Positions 18,674-27,352 of a DNA stretch of 64,000 nucleotides are shown here, one piece after another. The stretch is taken from assembly GCA_963724805.1 (NCBI GenBank), contig CAVRWA010000011.1, positions 744,001 through 808,000 of the forward strand. Direction: 5' to 3'. Made by a program: the position numbers and the translations under genes. The DNA is from CAVQZA01 sp963724805. Its GTDB lineage: Bacteria > Actinomycetota > Thermoleophilia > Gaiellales > Gaiellaceae. The notes beneath the pieces are model-generated. The model searched no databases. It worked only from the letters and a program-made list of their open reading frames with translations, and was not told the origin of the DNA. Position 1 is the first letter of the stretch. Every line of letters starts with the position of its first letter.

Positions 18674-19017
18674 GTACACCGATGTCACGTTGAAGGGATT
18701 GACCATCCTGGGCCTCGGCGCCCACCCTACGACCGGGTCGATGGCTGTGACAAGCCGAATCCCTCGAACGAGGGACTACCCGGCGCTCCTGGATGCCGAT
18801 GCAACTAGGTTCACCCGGACTGGCGCGGATAGCGCGCGAGTGAACCTGCCGGATGCCGAGCCCCGGCTAGTCATGTCGTTGGGGTCGGCGCGCGGTGTGC
18901 CGAAGCGCCGCTCAGACTATGCCCTGTTGACTCTGCGAGCGCCTCGTGCGCAGGCTTGGCGAGTTGAGCACGAGAGCGGGCCGCCACGCAGAGCCCAGAC
19001 GAGAGGACAGCGAACAC
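18674..19017. other. gene-free stretch upstream of a small membrane gene
   Basis: No convincing coding frame. A TCCCTCG / CGAGGGA inverted repeat with a 2-base spacer lies at 18760-18775. The 3' part probably holds the promoter of the gene at 19018, but no clear -10/-35 pair was found. Confidence 0.4.
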
Positions 19018-19227
19018 ATGGACGAGATGGGGAAGAACTTCTGGTGGAAGACAGTCGGCATCGTGATCGGCCTCGGACTGCTGGTGCTGATCAGCGTGCT
19101 GGTGCTCAACCGCCTGGTCTACCGTTTCGGCGCCATCGCTGCCCTCGTGATCATCTTCGGCGTCGGAATGATCATCGCGTATCGCCACGACAAGAGGGAG
19201 CAGCGGGAGTACGAGGAGCTCCCGTGA
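19018..19227 (+). CDS. 69-residue two-helix membrane protein
   Basis: Starts at ATG after GAGAGG about 11 bases upstream. The protein has a short N-terminal head (MDEMGKNFWWK), helix 1 at about 12-32, a basic turn (NRLVYR), helix 2 at about 37-54 and a charged tail ending in EEYEELP-like acidic residues. No family recognised. It is monocistronic, with its own hairpin about 70 bases downstream. An in-frame start 24 codons earlier exists but lacks a ribosome site. Confidence 0.6.
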   Translation: MDEMGKNFWWKTVGIVIGLGLLVLISVLVLNRLVYRFGAIAALVIIFGVGMIIAYRHDKREQREYEELP

Positions 19228-19298
19228 GCGACGACCAGGGCTGAGCCGCCCGACACTCGCTGGGATGGGGCGCCCGAAAGCTGGAGGCACGCGACCTC

Positions 19299-19331
19299 GG
19301 AGACCGCACCCAACAGTGCGGTGCGGTCTCC
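19299..19331 (+). terminator. hairpin downstream of the small membrane gene
   Basis: Perfect 12-bp stem GGAGACCGCACC (19299-19310) with GGTGCGGTCTCC (19320-19331) and a 9-base loop. No T-run. Likely ends transcription of the gene at 19018-19227. Confidence 0.55.
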
Positions 19332-19917
19332 CGGAGCAGGAGTGAGGTGGCGCATGTGGTCTCGGCTCACTGCGGCAAGGCCGATCACACCTGAGCTTCG
19401 CGTCACCGCCGCGACGGGGCTGTAGGCGGCCCTACTTCCTCGTCCGGTCCTCTGCTCCTACGAGGTCACGCCCGCTATCTAACACGGTCGTTCACCCAGC
19501 GTAAAGCGAGAGCGACGTCCGACCGGTGATTCGTGGCGCGTTTTTTCTCCCGGGGGGCGCGGAGGCTGCGGCCCGCCTCGCGCCCCCGGGCCTGGTGGCT
19601 GCGCGCCCTCGATCATGCGACACGCGCGGGGCGCTGTCCACGCCCGAAGGAACAGGACGTCGCTCGATCGACCAGACGCTCGCTCTCCTGGACGACTGGA
19701 GGCGGGGGCTGCGGCCCCCACCGCCTCGACAGTCGCCATGTGCGTGGAGACGTCCTCCGCGCAGACCTCAACATCGTCGCCGCCGCGCCTCCTGTCATGA
19801 CCCTTGTGGGTGAAGTGGACGAATGAACCACCTGAAGGGTGATTCGTGTAGTTCGCGACGGGGCGTAGAACTCGTCTCGCCTGCTCCGCAAATGACGCGA
19901 GCAGCGTACTGCGGTTT
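19332..19917. other. gene-free stretch
   Basis: About 590 bases with no frame that looks protein-like on either strand and no RNA gene I can identify. Base composition is less G/C-biased than in the genes around. A GTAAAGC and a T6 run occur near 19510-19550, but without a clear promoter layout. Confidence 0.4.
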
Positions 19918-19985
19918 GGGTTGACCCCGATGCGGCGGGGGTCGACCCGAAACGATGAGCCGGCCCTGGGCGGCAGGGCCGGCTC
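19918..19985 (+). other. two tandem hairpins ahead of the 72-residue gene
   Basis: Hairpin A pairs 19918-19928 with 19938-19948 (11 bp, one G-T pair). Hairpin B pairs GAGCCGGCCCTG at 19957-19968 with CAGGGCCGGCTC at 19974-19985 (12 bp perfect, 5-base loop). Hairpin B ends 15 bases before the AAGGAGG ribosome site of the next gene. They could be terminators of something upstream or a leader that controls the small gene. Confidence 0.5.
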
Positions 19986-20014
19986 TACTTCCTTCCGCCC
20001 AAGGAGGATCGAGA

Positions 20015-20233
20015 ATGAGCTCAGCGACCGGTCTGATCATCGAGTCGGGTGATCGCGCACAAGACGAACGAGACCGAGTCTCGCTCTGGCGTTGCGAGGA
20101 GCTCCGCCGAGCCGGCTACGGCTTGATGGACGCGCTGCTGCTGGCCGTACAGCACGACATCGACCTACGGCTCGCTGTTGCGCTCCCGGCCCGCGGCTGT
20201 CCGCACGAGACGGCGCTTCGCATCCTCCTCTGA
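20015..20233 (+). CDS. 72-residue soluble protein of unknown function
   Basis: ATG with a perfect AAGGAGG site 7 bases upstream, the best ribosome site in this part of the window. The protein has an acidic/basic first third, then RCEELRRAGY, an Ala/Leu helix, DIDLRLAV and a GCPHETALRIL ending. The pattern R-x-x-x-L-x-x-A-G-Y followed by D-x-D-L and G-C-P is the kind seen in short conserved actinobacterial proteins, but I cannot assign a function. It is flanked by hairpins on both sides, so it is a single-gene transcription unit. Confidence 0.65.
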   Translation: MSSATGLIIESGDRAQDERDRVSLWRCEELRRAGYGLMDALLLAVQHDIDLRLAVALPARGCPHETALRILL

Positions 20234-20244
20234 GGGAGCGGTTG

Positions 20245-20273
20245 CGGGGAGCCGCGCTGTGCACGGCTCCCCG
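20245..20273 (+). terminator. hairpin terminator
   Basis: CGGGGAGCCG at 20245-20254 pairs perfectly with CGGCTCCCCG at 20264-20273 around a 9-base loop, starting 11 bases after the stop of the 72-residue gene. No T-run. Confidence 0.6.
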
Positions 20274-20860
20274 CCGGAGATCCGAGCCTGGAGCCCGTCG
20301 TCGACTGGAAGGGTGACGGCTCTGCCTCGGATCTCAACCGCTGTCGGATCGTGGTGGATTCCCGTCCCGACTACCACGGTCGTTCGGGCGGTTTCCGCTT
20401 CTCCGAGGCGGAGCTCTCTGCACCGATCGTGTTGCCACGAACCCCGACGGCCCACAGACATCAGGAACGCTTGGGATTCGGGTCTGCCCGTCTCGCTCGA
20501 GACCACCCGGTATCTCTCGGTCTGGACGTTCGTCTAGTGAGGAACGCCCTCGCTCCTGCCGAAAAGAAGTACTGCGCGCACGAAGATCGCTGCCGGGGCA
20601 GAGTCTTCCTCGGGCCACGCTGGCCGGTTGCAAGCGAGGTCAGGAATTCTCTCGGCCCCGGCGGGATTACCTTCGCCGGACACGGGCCCGCCCGGGACGA
20701 CTCCATGGCATGCTCTGCGCACCGGAGCTCGAGAGCCAGATTCAATGGCCGAAGACGAACCGGGCTGCGGCTCCCTCGGTCGTCCCCGGCCACGAATCTC
20801 CCTCGCGCCAGGTATCGGCACGCACCGGCATTCCTTGAGCGCCTCCTCGGCGAGCGCCGC
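20274..20860. other. gene-free stretch
   Basis: About 590 bases. Open frames exist on both strands, but their translations are low-complexity or Arg-rich and show no domain. I see no RNA gene or clear repeat. It may be the remains of decayed genes. Confidence 0.4.
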
Positions 20861-21805
20861 TCAGGCCGTGCGCGTGGCGGTCCACGCGACCGCCCCGGAG
20901 GCGCACACGTGCGGCACGCCCTTCTCGTTGGTGAACGACGCCCCCTGGCTCAGGGTTCCTGACGCGACCCCGGCCTGTGTGAGCCTCCCCTCGATCGAGA
21001 AGTTTGCGACCGCCGGGGACTGATCCACCGTCGTCGAGAAGGACGGGAGGCTGATCGAGAACGATCCGTCCCCCGAGATGACGGCCGAGCCGCCGTCGGC
21101 GTCCGCGTTGAGAGTCATGTCAGGCGGCGTGCACCGCTCGACCACGAGCGAGATCACAAGGTTGGAGAGCGAGGTTCCGTTCCCCGACACGTCGAAGCTG
21201 ATCGACGCACCTTGATCCGTCTGGCCCGCGTAGTGGCCGTTCGGGACCGCCGGGACCGGCGCCGGCGGCGCGGTCGGCGGCGCGGCGGCCGGCGGGGCGC
21301 CCGGTACGGCGTGATAGCCCTTGACGTTCCCGGCGTAGACGCCGTGCAAGGAGGCCAATCTGCCCGTGCACGCGGCGTGTGTCGTACGTCCTCCTCCGGT
21401 GAGCCCCTTGTACCGGCCGGTGCCGCCGAGGATCACCCAGGTGCCGGTGCCGCCCTTGCAGGGCTGGCGCCACTGGAGCTTCAACGTCCCGCTCCTGCCC
21501 GACAGCGTCTCGGCCACCCGAAGCTGGGCCCGGGTGACCTCCAACCGCGCATCGACCGAGCCGGAGTCGGAGAAGGGCCCGCGGAACGTGAACTTCCCGA
21601 GCCCCAACGCGCCCGCGAAGTTGGCGTGGACCTCGATCCGTGCGGCAGCGCTCGACTGCTTTGGCCCCGCGACCGCAGCGTCGGCCGCGAGGAGGGCGCC
21701 GATCAGCCCGATCACGATCAGGCCGAGCGCGCACCGCCCGCTACCGAATTGCGATCCGCAACCGGTACCCGAAGCGAAACGGGACGACGCGGTCGCCGAA
21801 AGCAC
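20861..21805 (-). CDS. secreted two-domain beta-rich protein
   Basis: Function unknown. The mature part begins after a hydrophobic signal stretch (LIVIGLIGALLAADAAVAG). Domain 1 (about 60-160) includes RGPFSDSGSVDARL, LKLQWRQPCKGGTGTW and a GTGRYKGLTGGG motif, like small lipocalin or allene-oxide-cyclase-type barrels. A Pro/Ala linker follows. Domain 2 (about 195-315) is Ser/Gly-rich with two Cys. The start is uncertain: the GTG at 21805 gives a signal peptide with Arg in its n-region but overlaps the methyltransferase by 65 bases; the GTG at 21715 would avoid overlap but gives a signal without positive charge. Confidence 0.6.
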   Translation of the reverse strand: MLSATASSRFASGTGCGSQFGSGRCALGLIVIGLIGALLAADAAVAGPKQSSAAARIEVHANFAGALGLGKFTFRGPFSDSGSVDARLEVTRAQLRVAETLSGRSGTLKLQWRQPCKGGTGTWVILGGTGRYKGLTGGGRTTHAACTGRLASLHGVYAGNVKGYHAVPGAPPAAAPPTAPPAPVPAVPNGHYAGQTDQGASISFDVSGNGTSLSNLVISLVVERCTPPDMTLNADADGGSAVISGDGSFSISLPSFSTTVDQSPAVANFSIEGRLTQAGVASGTLSQGASFTNEKGVPHVCASGAVAWTATRTA

Positions 21806-22556
21806 GTTCGGCGGCCTCGCGGAGATCGTCCAGACCGAGCCTTTGCTCGAGCTCATGGTCACCTCTATCGGCCACGGGGAGCCCGAGACTGAGAGCGAAT
21901 CCGACGATCCGATCGACGCTCCCTTCCTCGACCGACTGGAGCACGACCTCGCGGCAGTACCGGAACCGGCCGCTCTCGCGGATCCGTTCGAGGTGTCCGT
22001 GCTTCGGGTAGCGGTCGGCTCCCTGCTGGATCCGGTACTCGGCCCGTAGCGCCGTACGCCGCTCGAGCAGGGCCGCGTACGCCTGCTCCACTTCCCAGTC
22101 GCAGACAGGGACGACGTCGTAGTCGTAGGCCGCGAAGACGCCCCCGGGCCGGAGCAGGCGCGCCGCCTCGGCAAAGGTCGGCTCGGGCTCCATCCAGTGG
22201 AGAGACTGCGAGCAGGTCACGATGTCGGCGGCGCCCGCCGGGAGGTCGGTGTCCTGCGCGAAGGCGCCGACGAACTCGACGTTCGCGGCCTCGGTCAGGC
22301 CCTCGGCCACGGCGCGCATCGCCGGGTTCGGCTCGACCCCGACGACCCGCTCGGCGAAGCCGCCCCACGCGCGCGTCGAGAGGCCCGTGCCCGCGCCGAG
22401 ATCGACGACGAGGGCCGCCCGCTGCACGCGCGCGAGCTGGAGCAGCGACTCGAGCAGCGCCCCCGGCGGCCGGGGCCGGTAGCGGTCGTAGTGGGCGGCG
22501 AAGCCCTCGCGCTCGTAACCGGAGCGACCGATCAGCTCGCTCGAGAAATCGGACAC
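21741..22556 (-). CDS. SAM-dependent class I methyltransferase
   Basis: 271 residues, starting at GTG. The SAM-binding motif I is VVDLGAGTGLSTRAW at about 50-64, the acidic residue of motif II follows in VGVEPNPAMR, and later come AADIVTCSQSLHWMEP and LLRPGGVFAAYDYD, the usual set for the methyltransferase 11/25 fold. The N-terminal FAAHYDRYRPRPP is common in this group. The acceptor substrate cannot be told. Upstream of the secreted-protein gene on the same strand; divergent from the DUF4129 operon. Confidence 0.85.
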   Translation of the reverse strand: MSDFSSELIGRSGYEREGFAAHYDRYRPRPPGALLESLLQLARVQRAALVVDLGAGTGLSTRAWGGFAERVVGVEPNPAMRAVAEGLTEAANVEFVGAFAQDTDLPAGAADIVTCSQSLHWMEPEPTFAEAARLLRPGGVFAAYDYDVVPVCDWEVEQAYAALLERRTALRAEYRIQQGADRYPKHGHLERIRESGRFRYCREVVLQSVEEGSVDRIVGFALSLGLPVADRGDHELEQRLGLDDLREAAERAFGDRVVPFRFGYRLRIAIR

Positions 22557-22597
22557 GGAGGCGATCGTAGTGGCGGTGCCGACCGTGCGCTGGTGGA

Positions 22598-23494
22598 ATG
22601 CCCTTCATGCCCCTCCCGTTCCGAGAGCGCGTGCGCCGCGGCGGCCTGCCGGTGCTGCTCGCGCCGCTCGCCGTGATCGCTGCCGCCGCCCTCGTCGCCG
22701 CGGCGAGCCGGGCGCACGGAGGCTTTCACGGCGGGGCCGGGCCCGGGCCGACGCGCTCTTTCGCCGACCAGCTGTTCACGGTCACGCTAGTGATGATGGG
22801 CGTCGGGATCGCCGGGTGGATCTACGTCATCTTCGTCCGCCGCGACCTGATCGAGCTTCCCAACGAGGAGCGCCGCCGGCGCAACGTGTACGTGTCGCTG
22901 GCGTTCGTGCTCGCCATCGCCGCCTTCGCGATGCTCGCAAGGAGGATCGGCTACCACGGCCTCCACCTGCCGTTCCTCCACCACCCGCCGCAACTGCCCT
23001 CGGGGATCCACCAGAAACCCGGCGCGAAGCCGGTCCCGATCGAGCAGGCCCATGGGCACCTGAGCTGGGTCGCGGGGCTGGGCGCGACTGCCCTGATCGT
23101 CGCCGCCGCGGCCGCGGTCTGGTTCGCCTCCCGCACGACGGCGCAGCCTGACAAGAACCGGCTCGGCCGGGCCGAGACGGTCTCGGCCGCGCTCGACGAG
23201 AGCCTCGCCGACCTGCGGGCCGAGCCCGACCCGCGCCGCGCGATCATCGCCGCGTACGCCCACATGGAGCGCGCGCTCGCCGCGTCCGGCCTGCCGCGAC
23301 GGCCGGCCGAGGCACCTCTCGAGTACCTCGAGCGGGCCCTCGTCGACCTCGACGCGACGGCCGCCTCCGCTCGCCGCCTCACCGACCTCTTCCGCATCGC
23401 GAAGTTCAGCGACCACCCGGTGGACGCGCAGGCGAAGGAGGATGCGATCTCCGCGCTCGAGGCGGTTCGCGACGAGCTGCGGGACGCCCAGTGA
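22598..23494 (+). CDS. DUF4129-type membrane protein
   Basis: 298 residues. Three membrane helices (about 18-38, 62-83, 95-115), then a Pro-rich stretch, a fourth helix near 150-170 and a cytoplasmic helical domain of about 110 residues, with RRAIIAAYAHMERALAASGLPRRPAEAPLEYLERAL, the typical DUF4129 region (listed here by its key features; the R-P-x-E-x-P-x-E-Y core is diagnostic). First gene of a unit with a small membrane protein, a MoxR ATPase and a DUF58 protein. In other bacteria this set assembles or activates extracytoplasmic complexes. An alternative ATG lies three codons in. Confidence 0.82.
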   Translation: MPFMPLPFRERVRRGGLPVLLAPLAVIAAAALVAAASRAHGGFHGGAGPGPTRSFADQLFTVTLVMMGVGIAGWIYVIFVRRDLIELPNEERRRRNVYVSLAFVLAIAAFAMLARRIGYHGLHLPFLHHPPQLPSGIHQKPGAKPVPIEQAHGHLSWVAGLGATALIVAAAAAVWFASRTTAQPDKNRLGRAETVSAALDESLADLRAEPDPRRAIIAAYAHMERALAASGLPRRPAEAPLEYLERALVDLDATAASARRLTDLFRIAKFSDHPVDAQAKEDAISALEAVRDELRDAQ

Positions 23495-23979
23495 GGACGT
23501 TCGCCGGATTCGCCCTCACCGCGACGGCCGCGCTCGCCGCGGTGCTCGTGCTGCGGCTCGTCCGGACGGACCTCGCGGAGGAGGTGTTCGTGCTCGTCCT
23601 CGGGGCCGCGACGCTCGTCGCCCTCGTCGCCGCTACCCGGGGCGAGAAGGCGCAGCCCTCGTCCTTCGAGCGCGCACTCCGCCCTTCCCCGCCGCCGCAG
23701 CCGAATCGCCCGCTCGAGCTCGAACGGCTCGAGCGCGAGGTCACGCTGGGAGTCGGCGGTGCCTTCCATCTCCGCCACAAGCTCCTCCCGCAGCTGCGCG
23801 AGATCGCGGCGCAACGTCTCGCCGACCGCCGGGGCGCCGCGCTGAGCGAGTCGACGGTCGGTGCCGACGCGTGGGACCTCCTTCGGCCCGAGGGTCCGGA
23901 CGACTACCGCGACCGCTACGGCCGCGGCGTCCCGATCGAGCGGCTAGAGGCGCTGACCGACGAGCTGGAGCGGATCTAG
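23491..23979 (+). CDS. membrane-anchored protein of the MoxR/DUF58 cluster
   Basis: 162 residues with two N-terminal helices (about 4-21 and 27-45), then a soluble tail. Start is a GTG overlapping the DUF4129 gene by 4 bases. The tail has an R-P-L-E-L-E-R-L-E-R-E-V motif, an FHLRHKLLPQLREIAAQRL helix and LLRPEGPDDYRDRY, which are features of the small component found between DUF4129 and MoxR genes in actinobacteria. Role unknown; the position suggests a subunit of the same membrane assembly. The MoxR gene starts 3 bases after its stop. Confidence 0.7.
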   Translation: MRTFAGFALTATAALAAVLVLRLVRTDLAEEVFVLVLGAATLVALVAATRGEKAQPSSFERALRPSPPPQPNRPLELERLEREVTLGVGGAFHLRHKLLPQLREIAAQRLADRRGAALSESTVGADAWDLLRPEGPDDYRDRYGRGVPIERLEALTDELERI

Positions 23980-23982
23980 GCG

Positions 23983-24945
23983 ATGTTGCCCCTCGCCGAA
24001 GTGGGCCGCCGTTCCGAGGAGATCCTCGCGCAGGTCGAACGCGCCGTGATCGGCAAGCGCGAGGTGCTCGAGCTCGTGCTGCTCGGAATCCTCGCCAACG
24101 GGCACATCCTGCTCGAGGACGTGCCCGGCCTCGCGAAGACGCTCCTCGCACGCTCCTTCGCCGCCGCGACGAGCCTTCATTTCCAGCGCATCCAGTTCAC
24201 GCCGGACCTGATGCCCTCGGACGTGACCGGCAGCTCGATCTTCGACCAGCGCACCGCGGACTTCAGCTTCCGCCCCGGTCCGATCTTCGCGAACCTTCTC
24301 CTCGCCGACGAGATCAACCGCGCCCCGCCGAAGACGCAGGCGGCGCTGCTCGAGGCGATGCAGGAGGACCAGGTGACCGTCGAGGGAGCCACGCACGTCC
24401 TCGAGCAGCCGTTCGTCGTGCTCGCGACCCAGAACCCGATCGAGTACGAGGGCACGTACCCGCTGCCCGAGGCGCAGCTCGACCGCTTCATCCTGCGGAC
24501 GGGGATCGGCTACCCGACGCGCGACGACGAATGGGAGCTGCTCGCCCGCCGCCTCGAGCGGCGCGCCGACGAGGTCGCGATCGAGCCCGTCGTGGACGGG
24601 GCCGGGCTCGTGGCGATGCAGGGCGCGCTCGAGCAGGTACACGTGGCCGAGAGCGTCGGCCTCTACATGGTCGACCTCGTCGCCGCGACCCGGGACAGCG
24701 CGCGCCTCCAGATCGGCGCAAGCCCGCGCGGCACCCTCGCATTGCTGAAGCTCTCGCGCGGCCGGGCCGCGCTGGACGGGCGCGACTACGTCACTCCCGA
24801 CGACGTCAAGGCGGTCGCCGTCCCCGCGCTGGCCCATCGGCTGACGCTCCGTCCCGAGCTGTGGGTGCAGCGCATCCGCGGCGAGGACGTCGTCCGCGAG
24901 GCGCTCGACTCCGTGCCGACGCCGCCCGCGGAGCCCGAGCCCTGA
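23983..24945 (+). CDS. MoxR-family AAA+ ATPase
   Basis: 320 residues. Walker A region reads LLEDVPGLAKT, Walker B LLADEINRAPPKTQ, sensor 1 ATQNPIEYEGTYPLPEAQLDRF, and the C-terminal lid carries SPRGTLALLKLSRGRAAL and DYVTPDDVKAVA. All are hallmarks of MoxR proteins, which act as chaperones that insert cofactors into or activate partner proteins, usually together with a DUF58/VWA protein. The downstream DUF58 gene overlaps it by 4 bases. Starts at ATG with the hydrophilic MLPLAEVGRR N-terminus. Confidence 0.93.
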   Translation: MLPLAEVGRRSEEILAQVERAVIGKREVLELVLLGILANGHILLEDVPGLAKTLLARSFAAATSLHFQRIQFTPDLMPSDVTGSSIFDQRTADFSFRPGPIFANLLLADEINRAPPKTQAALLEAMQEDQVTVEGATHVLEQPFVVLATQNPIEYEGTYPLPEAQLDRFILRTGIGYPTRDDEWELLARRLERRADEVAIEPVVDGAGLVAMQGALEQVHVAESVGLYMVDLVAATRDSARLQIGASPRGTLALLKLSRGRAALDGRDYVTPDDVKAVAVPALAHRLTLRPELWVQRIRGEDVVREALDSVPTPPAEPEP

Positions 24946-26210
24946 ACCGCGCCGCGACGCCGCGGCTCGGCGCCTACGCGTCGCTCGCCGCGCTCGGCCT
25001 GCTCGCGGGGCTCGTACTGGGCCGGCCGGAGCTCGTCGCGCTCGGCGCGGCCTTCGGCGCACTCGTCGCACTCGGTCTCGCGCTTGGAGGCGACCCTGCA
25101 GTGCGAGTCGAAATGGAGCTCGAGCGCGACAGGGCGGTCGAGGAGGACGAGGTCGGTCTCACGGTCAGGCTCACCGGCGAAGGCCTCGTCGAGCTGGCAC
25201 TCCCCCTCCCGCGGGGAATCGAGCTCGCCGACGGAGCGAGCGCCGTCGCGCTTCGGCTCACTCGCGGCCGGCCGGAGACGCTCGAGCTCAGGGTGCGATG
25301 CTCGCGCTGGGGTGTCTACACGCTCGGCGAGGCGGCCGTCCGCGCGCACGACCCGTTCGGCCTCTACACCTGGGAGGGTCGGCGCGCCGAGCACCTCCGG
25401 CTGAAGGTCTTCCCCCACCCGGAGCTCCTCCGCGACCCGCTCGCGCCCCTCGAGACCCAGGCGACCACCGGCAACCATGTGGCACGCGCCGCGGGCGACG
25501 GGATCGAGTTCGCCGACCTGAGGGCGTACGTCCCCGGCGACCGTGTACGCAACATCAACTGGCGCGCGAGTGCACGCCGCGCGGAGCTGTGGGTCAACCA
25601 GATGCACCCCGAGCGCAACGCCGACGTCGTCCTCTTCCTCGACACGTTCACCGAGGCTGCGCGCTACGGCGCCGGCGGCACGCTCGACTACGGTGTCCGC
25701 GCCGCCGCCTCGCTCGCGACCCAGTACCTCGAGCACCGCGACCGCGTCGGCCTCGTCAGCTTCGGCGGGGTCCTCAACTGGCTCATCCCAGCGAGCGGAG
25801 TCGTGCAGCGGTACCGAATCGTCGACGCATTGCTCGACACCGAGATCGTCCTCAACTACGCGTGGAAGGACGTCGAGATCATCCCGCGGGGGACGCTGCC
25901 GCCGAAGGCACTGATTCTGGCGCTGACGCCCCTGCTCGACGAGCGCGCCGTGGCGACCCTGCTCGACCTTCGCGCGCGCGGCTTCGACCTCACGGTGATC
26001 GAGATCTCCCCCGTCCCCTACGTCATGCCTGCGCCCGGACGCGCCGACGCGGTTGCGCACCGGCTGTGGCTCTTGCGACGTGAGGTGTTGCGTTCCCGGT
26101 ACCGGCGGGTCGGCGTGCCGATCGTGGAGTGGCGTGAAGGGACCTCCGCGGCAGCCGTGCTGGAGGAGGTGAGAGCGTGGCGACGCGTCCACCGATTCGC
26201 GCGCGCATAG
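24942..26210 (+). CDS. DUF58 (VWA-like) membrane protein
   Basis: 422 residues. Two N-terminal helices (about 10-50), a beta-domain, then the DUF58 core with GIEFADLRAYVPGDRVRNI, NWRASAR and a VVLFLDTF strand (MIDAS-like Asp). Partner of the MoxR ATPase. The start is most likely CTG in a CTGA overlap with the moxR stop, because starting there keeps both helices; the next good start (GTG near 25100) would remove them. The reading frame is open far upstream, but that part is a shadow of the earlier genes. The downstream gene overlaps it by 34 bases. Confidence 0.85.
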   Translation: MNRAATPRLGAYASLAALGLLAGLVLGRPELVALGAAFGALVALGLALGGDPAVRVEMELERDRAVEEDEVGLTVRLTGEGLVELALPLPRGIELADGASAVALRLTRGRPETLELRVRCSRWGVYTLGEAAVRAHDPFGLYTWEGRRAEHLRLKVFPHPELLRDPLAPLETQATTGNHVARAAGDGIEFADLRAYVPGDRVRNINWRASARRAELWVNQMHPERNADVVLFLDTFTEAARYGAGGTLDYGVRAAASLATQYLEHRDRVGLVSFGGVLNWLIPASGVVQRYRIVDALLDTEIVLNYAWKDVEIIPRGTLPPKALILALTPLLDERAVATLLDLRARGFDLTVIEISPVPYVMPAPGRADAVAHRLWLLRREVLRSRYRRVGVPIVEWREGTSAAAVLEEVRAWRRVHRFARA

Positions 26211-26719
26211 GCACGGGCGTAGCGGCGCTCGTGCCGGCGGCGGCGATCGCGGTCGGCGCAGGGCGGGAGACGGGCGACTGGACCTGGCCGATCACCGGGG
26301 TGGCGCTCGCCGGAGTGGCGGCCCTGGCCGTCGCGCTCGTCGTCGGGCGCGCGGGCCTCGTCGGCCCGGCTCTGATCCTGGTCGCCGCCGGGTACGGCGC
26401 CCGCCTCGCGGAACTCGACCCCGAGCTGGACGGACGGGCGCCGCTCGCCGCCGCCGCGCTCGTCGTCGCGGGCGAGCTCGCCTATCTCTCGATCGCGCTG
26501 AGGTTGCCTGTGCGCCAGTCGCGGGGGCTCGTGGGCGCGCGTGTCGTGTTCGCGGTCTTCGAGGCGCTCGGCGCGGCGCTCGTCGCGGCGCTCGTGCTCG
26601 CCGCGGCGGGGCTCCCGGCGGCCGGCGGCGCAGGCGGGGACGCGCTCGGCGTCATCGCGGCCGCGGTCGCCTTGGGTTTGGTCGCATTTCTCGCCCGACG
26701 GCGCGTGGTCAGCCGCTAG
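26177..26719 (+). CDS. small multi-helix membrane protein
   Basis: 180 residues, nearly all hydrophobic: five to six helices rich in Ala, Val, Leu and Gly, with short charged turns. Start is a GTG inside the DUF58 gene (34-base overlap). No family recognised; the DUF58 cluster in actinobacteria often ends with such a protein. tRNA-Glu follows 13 bases after the stop codon. Confidence 0.65.
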   Translation: MATRPPIRARIGTGVAALVPAAAIAVGAGRETGDWTWPITGVALAGVAALAVALVVGRAGLVGPALILVAAGYGARLAELDPELDGRAPLAAAALVVAGELAYLSIALRLPVRQSRGLVGARVVFAVFEALGAALVAALVLAAAGLPAAGGAGGDALGVIAAAVALGLVAFLARRRVVSR

Positions 26720-26732
26720 ACTGGCCCCGCTC

Positions 26733-26805
26733 GGCCCATTCGTCTAGTGGCCTAGGACACCGCCCTCTCACGGCGGCGGCACGGGTTCGAATCCCGTATG
26801 GGCCT
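26733..26805 (+). tRNA. tRNA-Glu (anticodon CTC)
   Basis: 73-base cloverleaf. Acceptor GGCCCAT pairs with ATGGGCC; anticodon stem CCGCC/GGCGG around CTCTCAC gives anticodon CTC; T arm ACGGG/CCCGT with TTCGAAT; discriminator T. CCA is not encoded. It precedes about 2.2 kb of gene-poor DNA. Confidence 0.95.
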
Positions 26806-26812
26806 TGTCCGG

Positions 26813-26832
26813 GTTTCCGACTACGCGGAAAC
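26813..26832 (+). terminator. hairpin after tRNA-Glu
   Basis: GTTTCCG at 26813-26819 pairs with CGGAAAC at 26826-26832 around a 6-base loop, starting 7 bases after the tRNA. No T-run; likely transcription end or processing site. Confidence 0.5.
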
Positions 26833-27250
26833 GGCTTGAAATGGCGGGTCAGGTGTGCCGTGGATGCCGCGAAAGCGCATGTGATGCACACCCCGGTGAT
26901 ACCCGGAGAGGTTGCCTAGACGCGCAACGCGACCAGTGAGGTCTTGGGGGACGCCGGCGCGGGTCGCCAACGGACGATGTGGAGAGGCTGAGCGCGTCGG
27001 CGCAACGGGCAGCCGCACCCCGGCACAAGCAGGCAGCACGACATGGACGGGTCCGTTCTGGCTAAGGCCCTCGCATGCGGTCGACGGATGGCCGGTGCGC
27101 GGTGCGAGTGGGCCGCCACTCAGCACCGCCGCGAACCGGAAGAGGCTTTCGCCTCTCACGGAGATGGTTAGCCTGAATGTAAAAGCTGCTGCGAAAGCGG
27201 CGTAATCTGAAGGTAAAGCCAGCCTTTGTGACATCAGTCTCGTTAGGGGC

Positions 27251-27287
27251 TTACGTCCTTCTTACGCAGGGCAAACGCCTGTATTAC
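27251..27287 (-). promoter_or_regulatory. 11-bp phased direct repeats, copy 1
   Basis: On the plus strand TTAC, TTAC, AAAC and TTAC start at 27251, 27262, 27273 and 27284, exactly 11 bases apart, one helical turn. Read on the minus strand these are GTAA-type half sites. The surrounding 50 bases match copy 2 (30981-31030) at 40 positions. TAACGA lies 4 bases beyond the last unit on the minus strand, followed 5 bases later by ATG. The layout resembles sites bound by OmpR/PhoB-type response regulators. Confidence 0.5.
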
Positions 27288-27324
27288 ACGGCGGCGAAAC
27301 CCTCGAGGCAGGAAGAAGGTGCCG

Positions 27325-27352
27325 CGGTGGAGTAGGGCCGCCTACTCCACCG
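27325..27352. terminator. perfect hairpin
   Basis: CGGTGGAGTAGG (27325-27336) pairs with CCTACTCCACCG (27341-27352) around a 4-base loop. No gene ends next to it, so it is either a terminator of an unrecognised transcript or part of a small RNA. Confidence 0.4.

Noticed and set aside
23442..24941. Very long open frame continuing upstream of the DUF58 gene
   Set aside because: The first 500 codons are a shadow of the small membrane gene and moxR; only the part from 24942 resembles DUF58.
26821..27234. Minus-strand ORF of 137 codons starting near the phased repeat array
   Set aside because: The start position is suggestive, but after about 40 residues the sequence looks like non-coding translation and no homologous pattern is recognised; kept only as part of the repeat-array finding.
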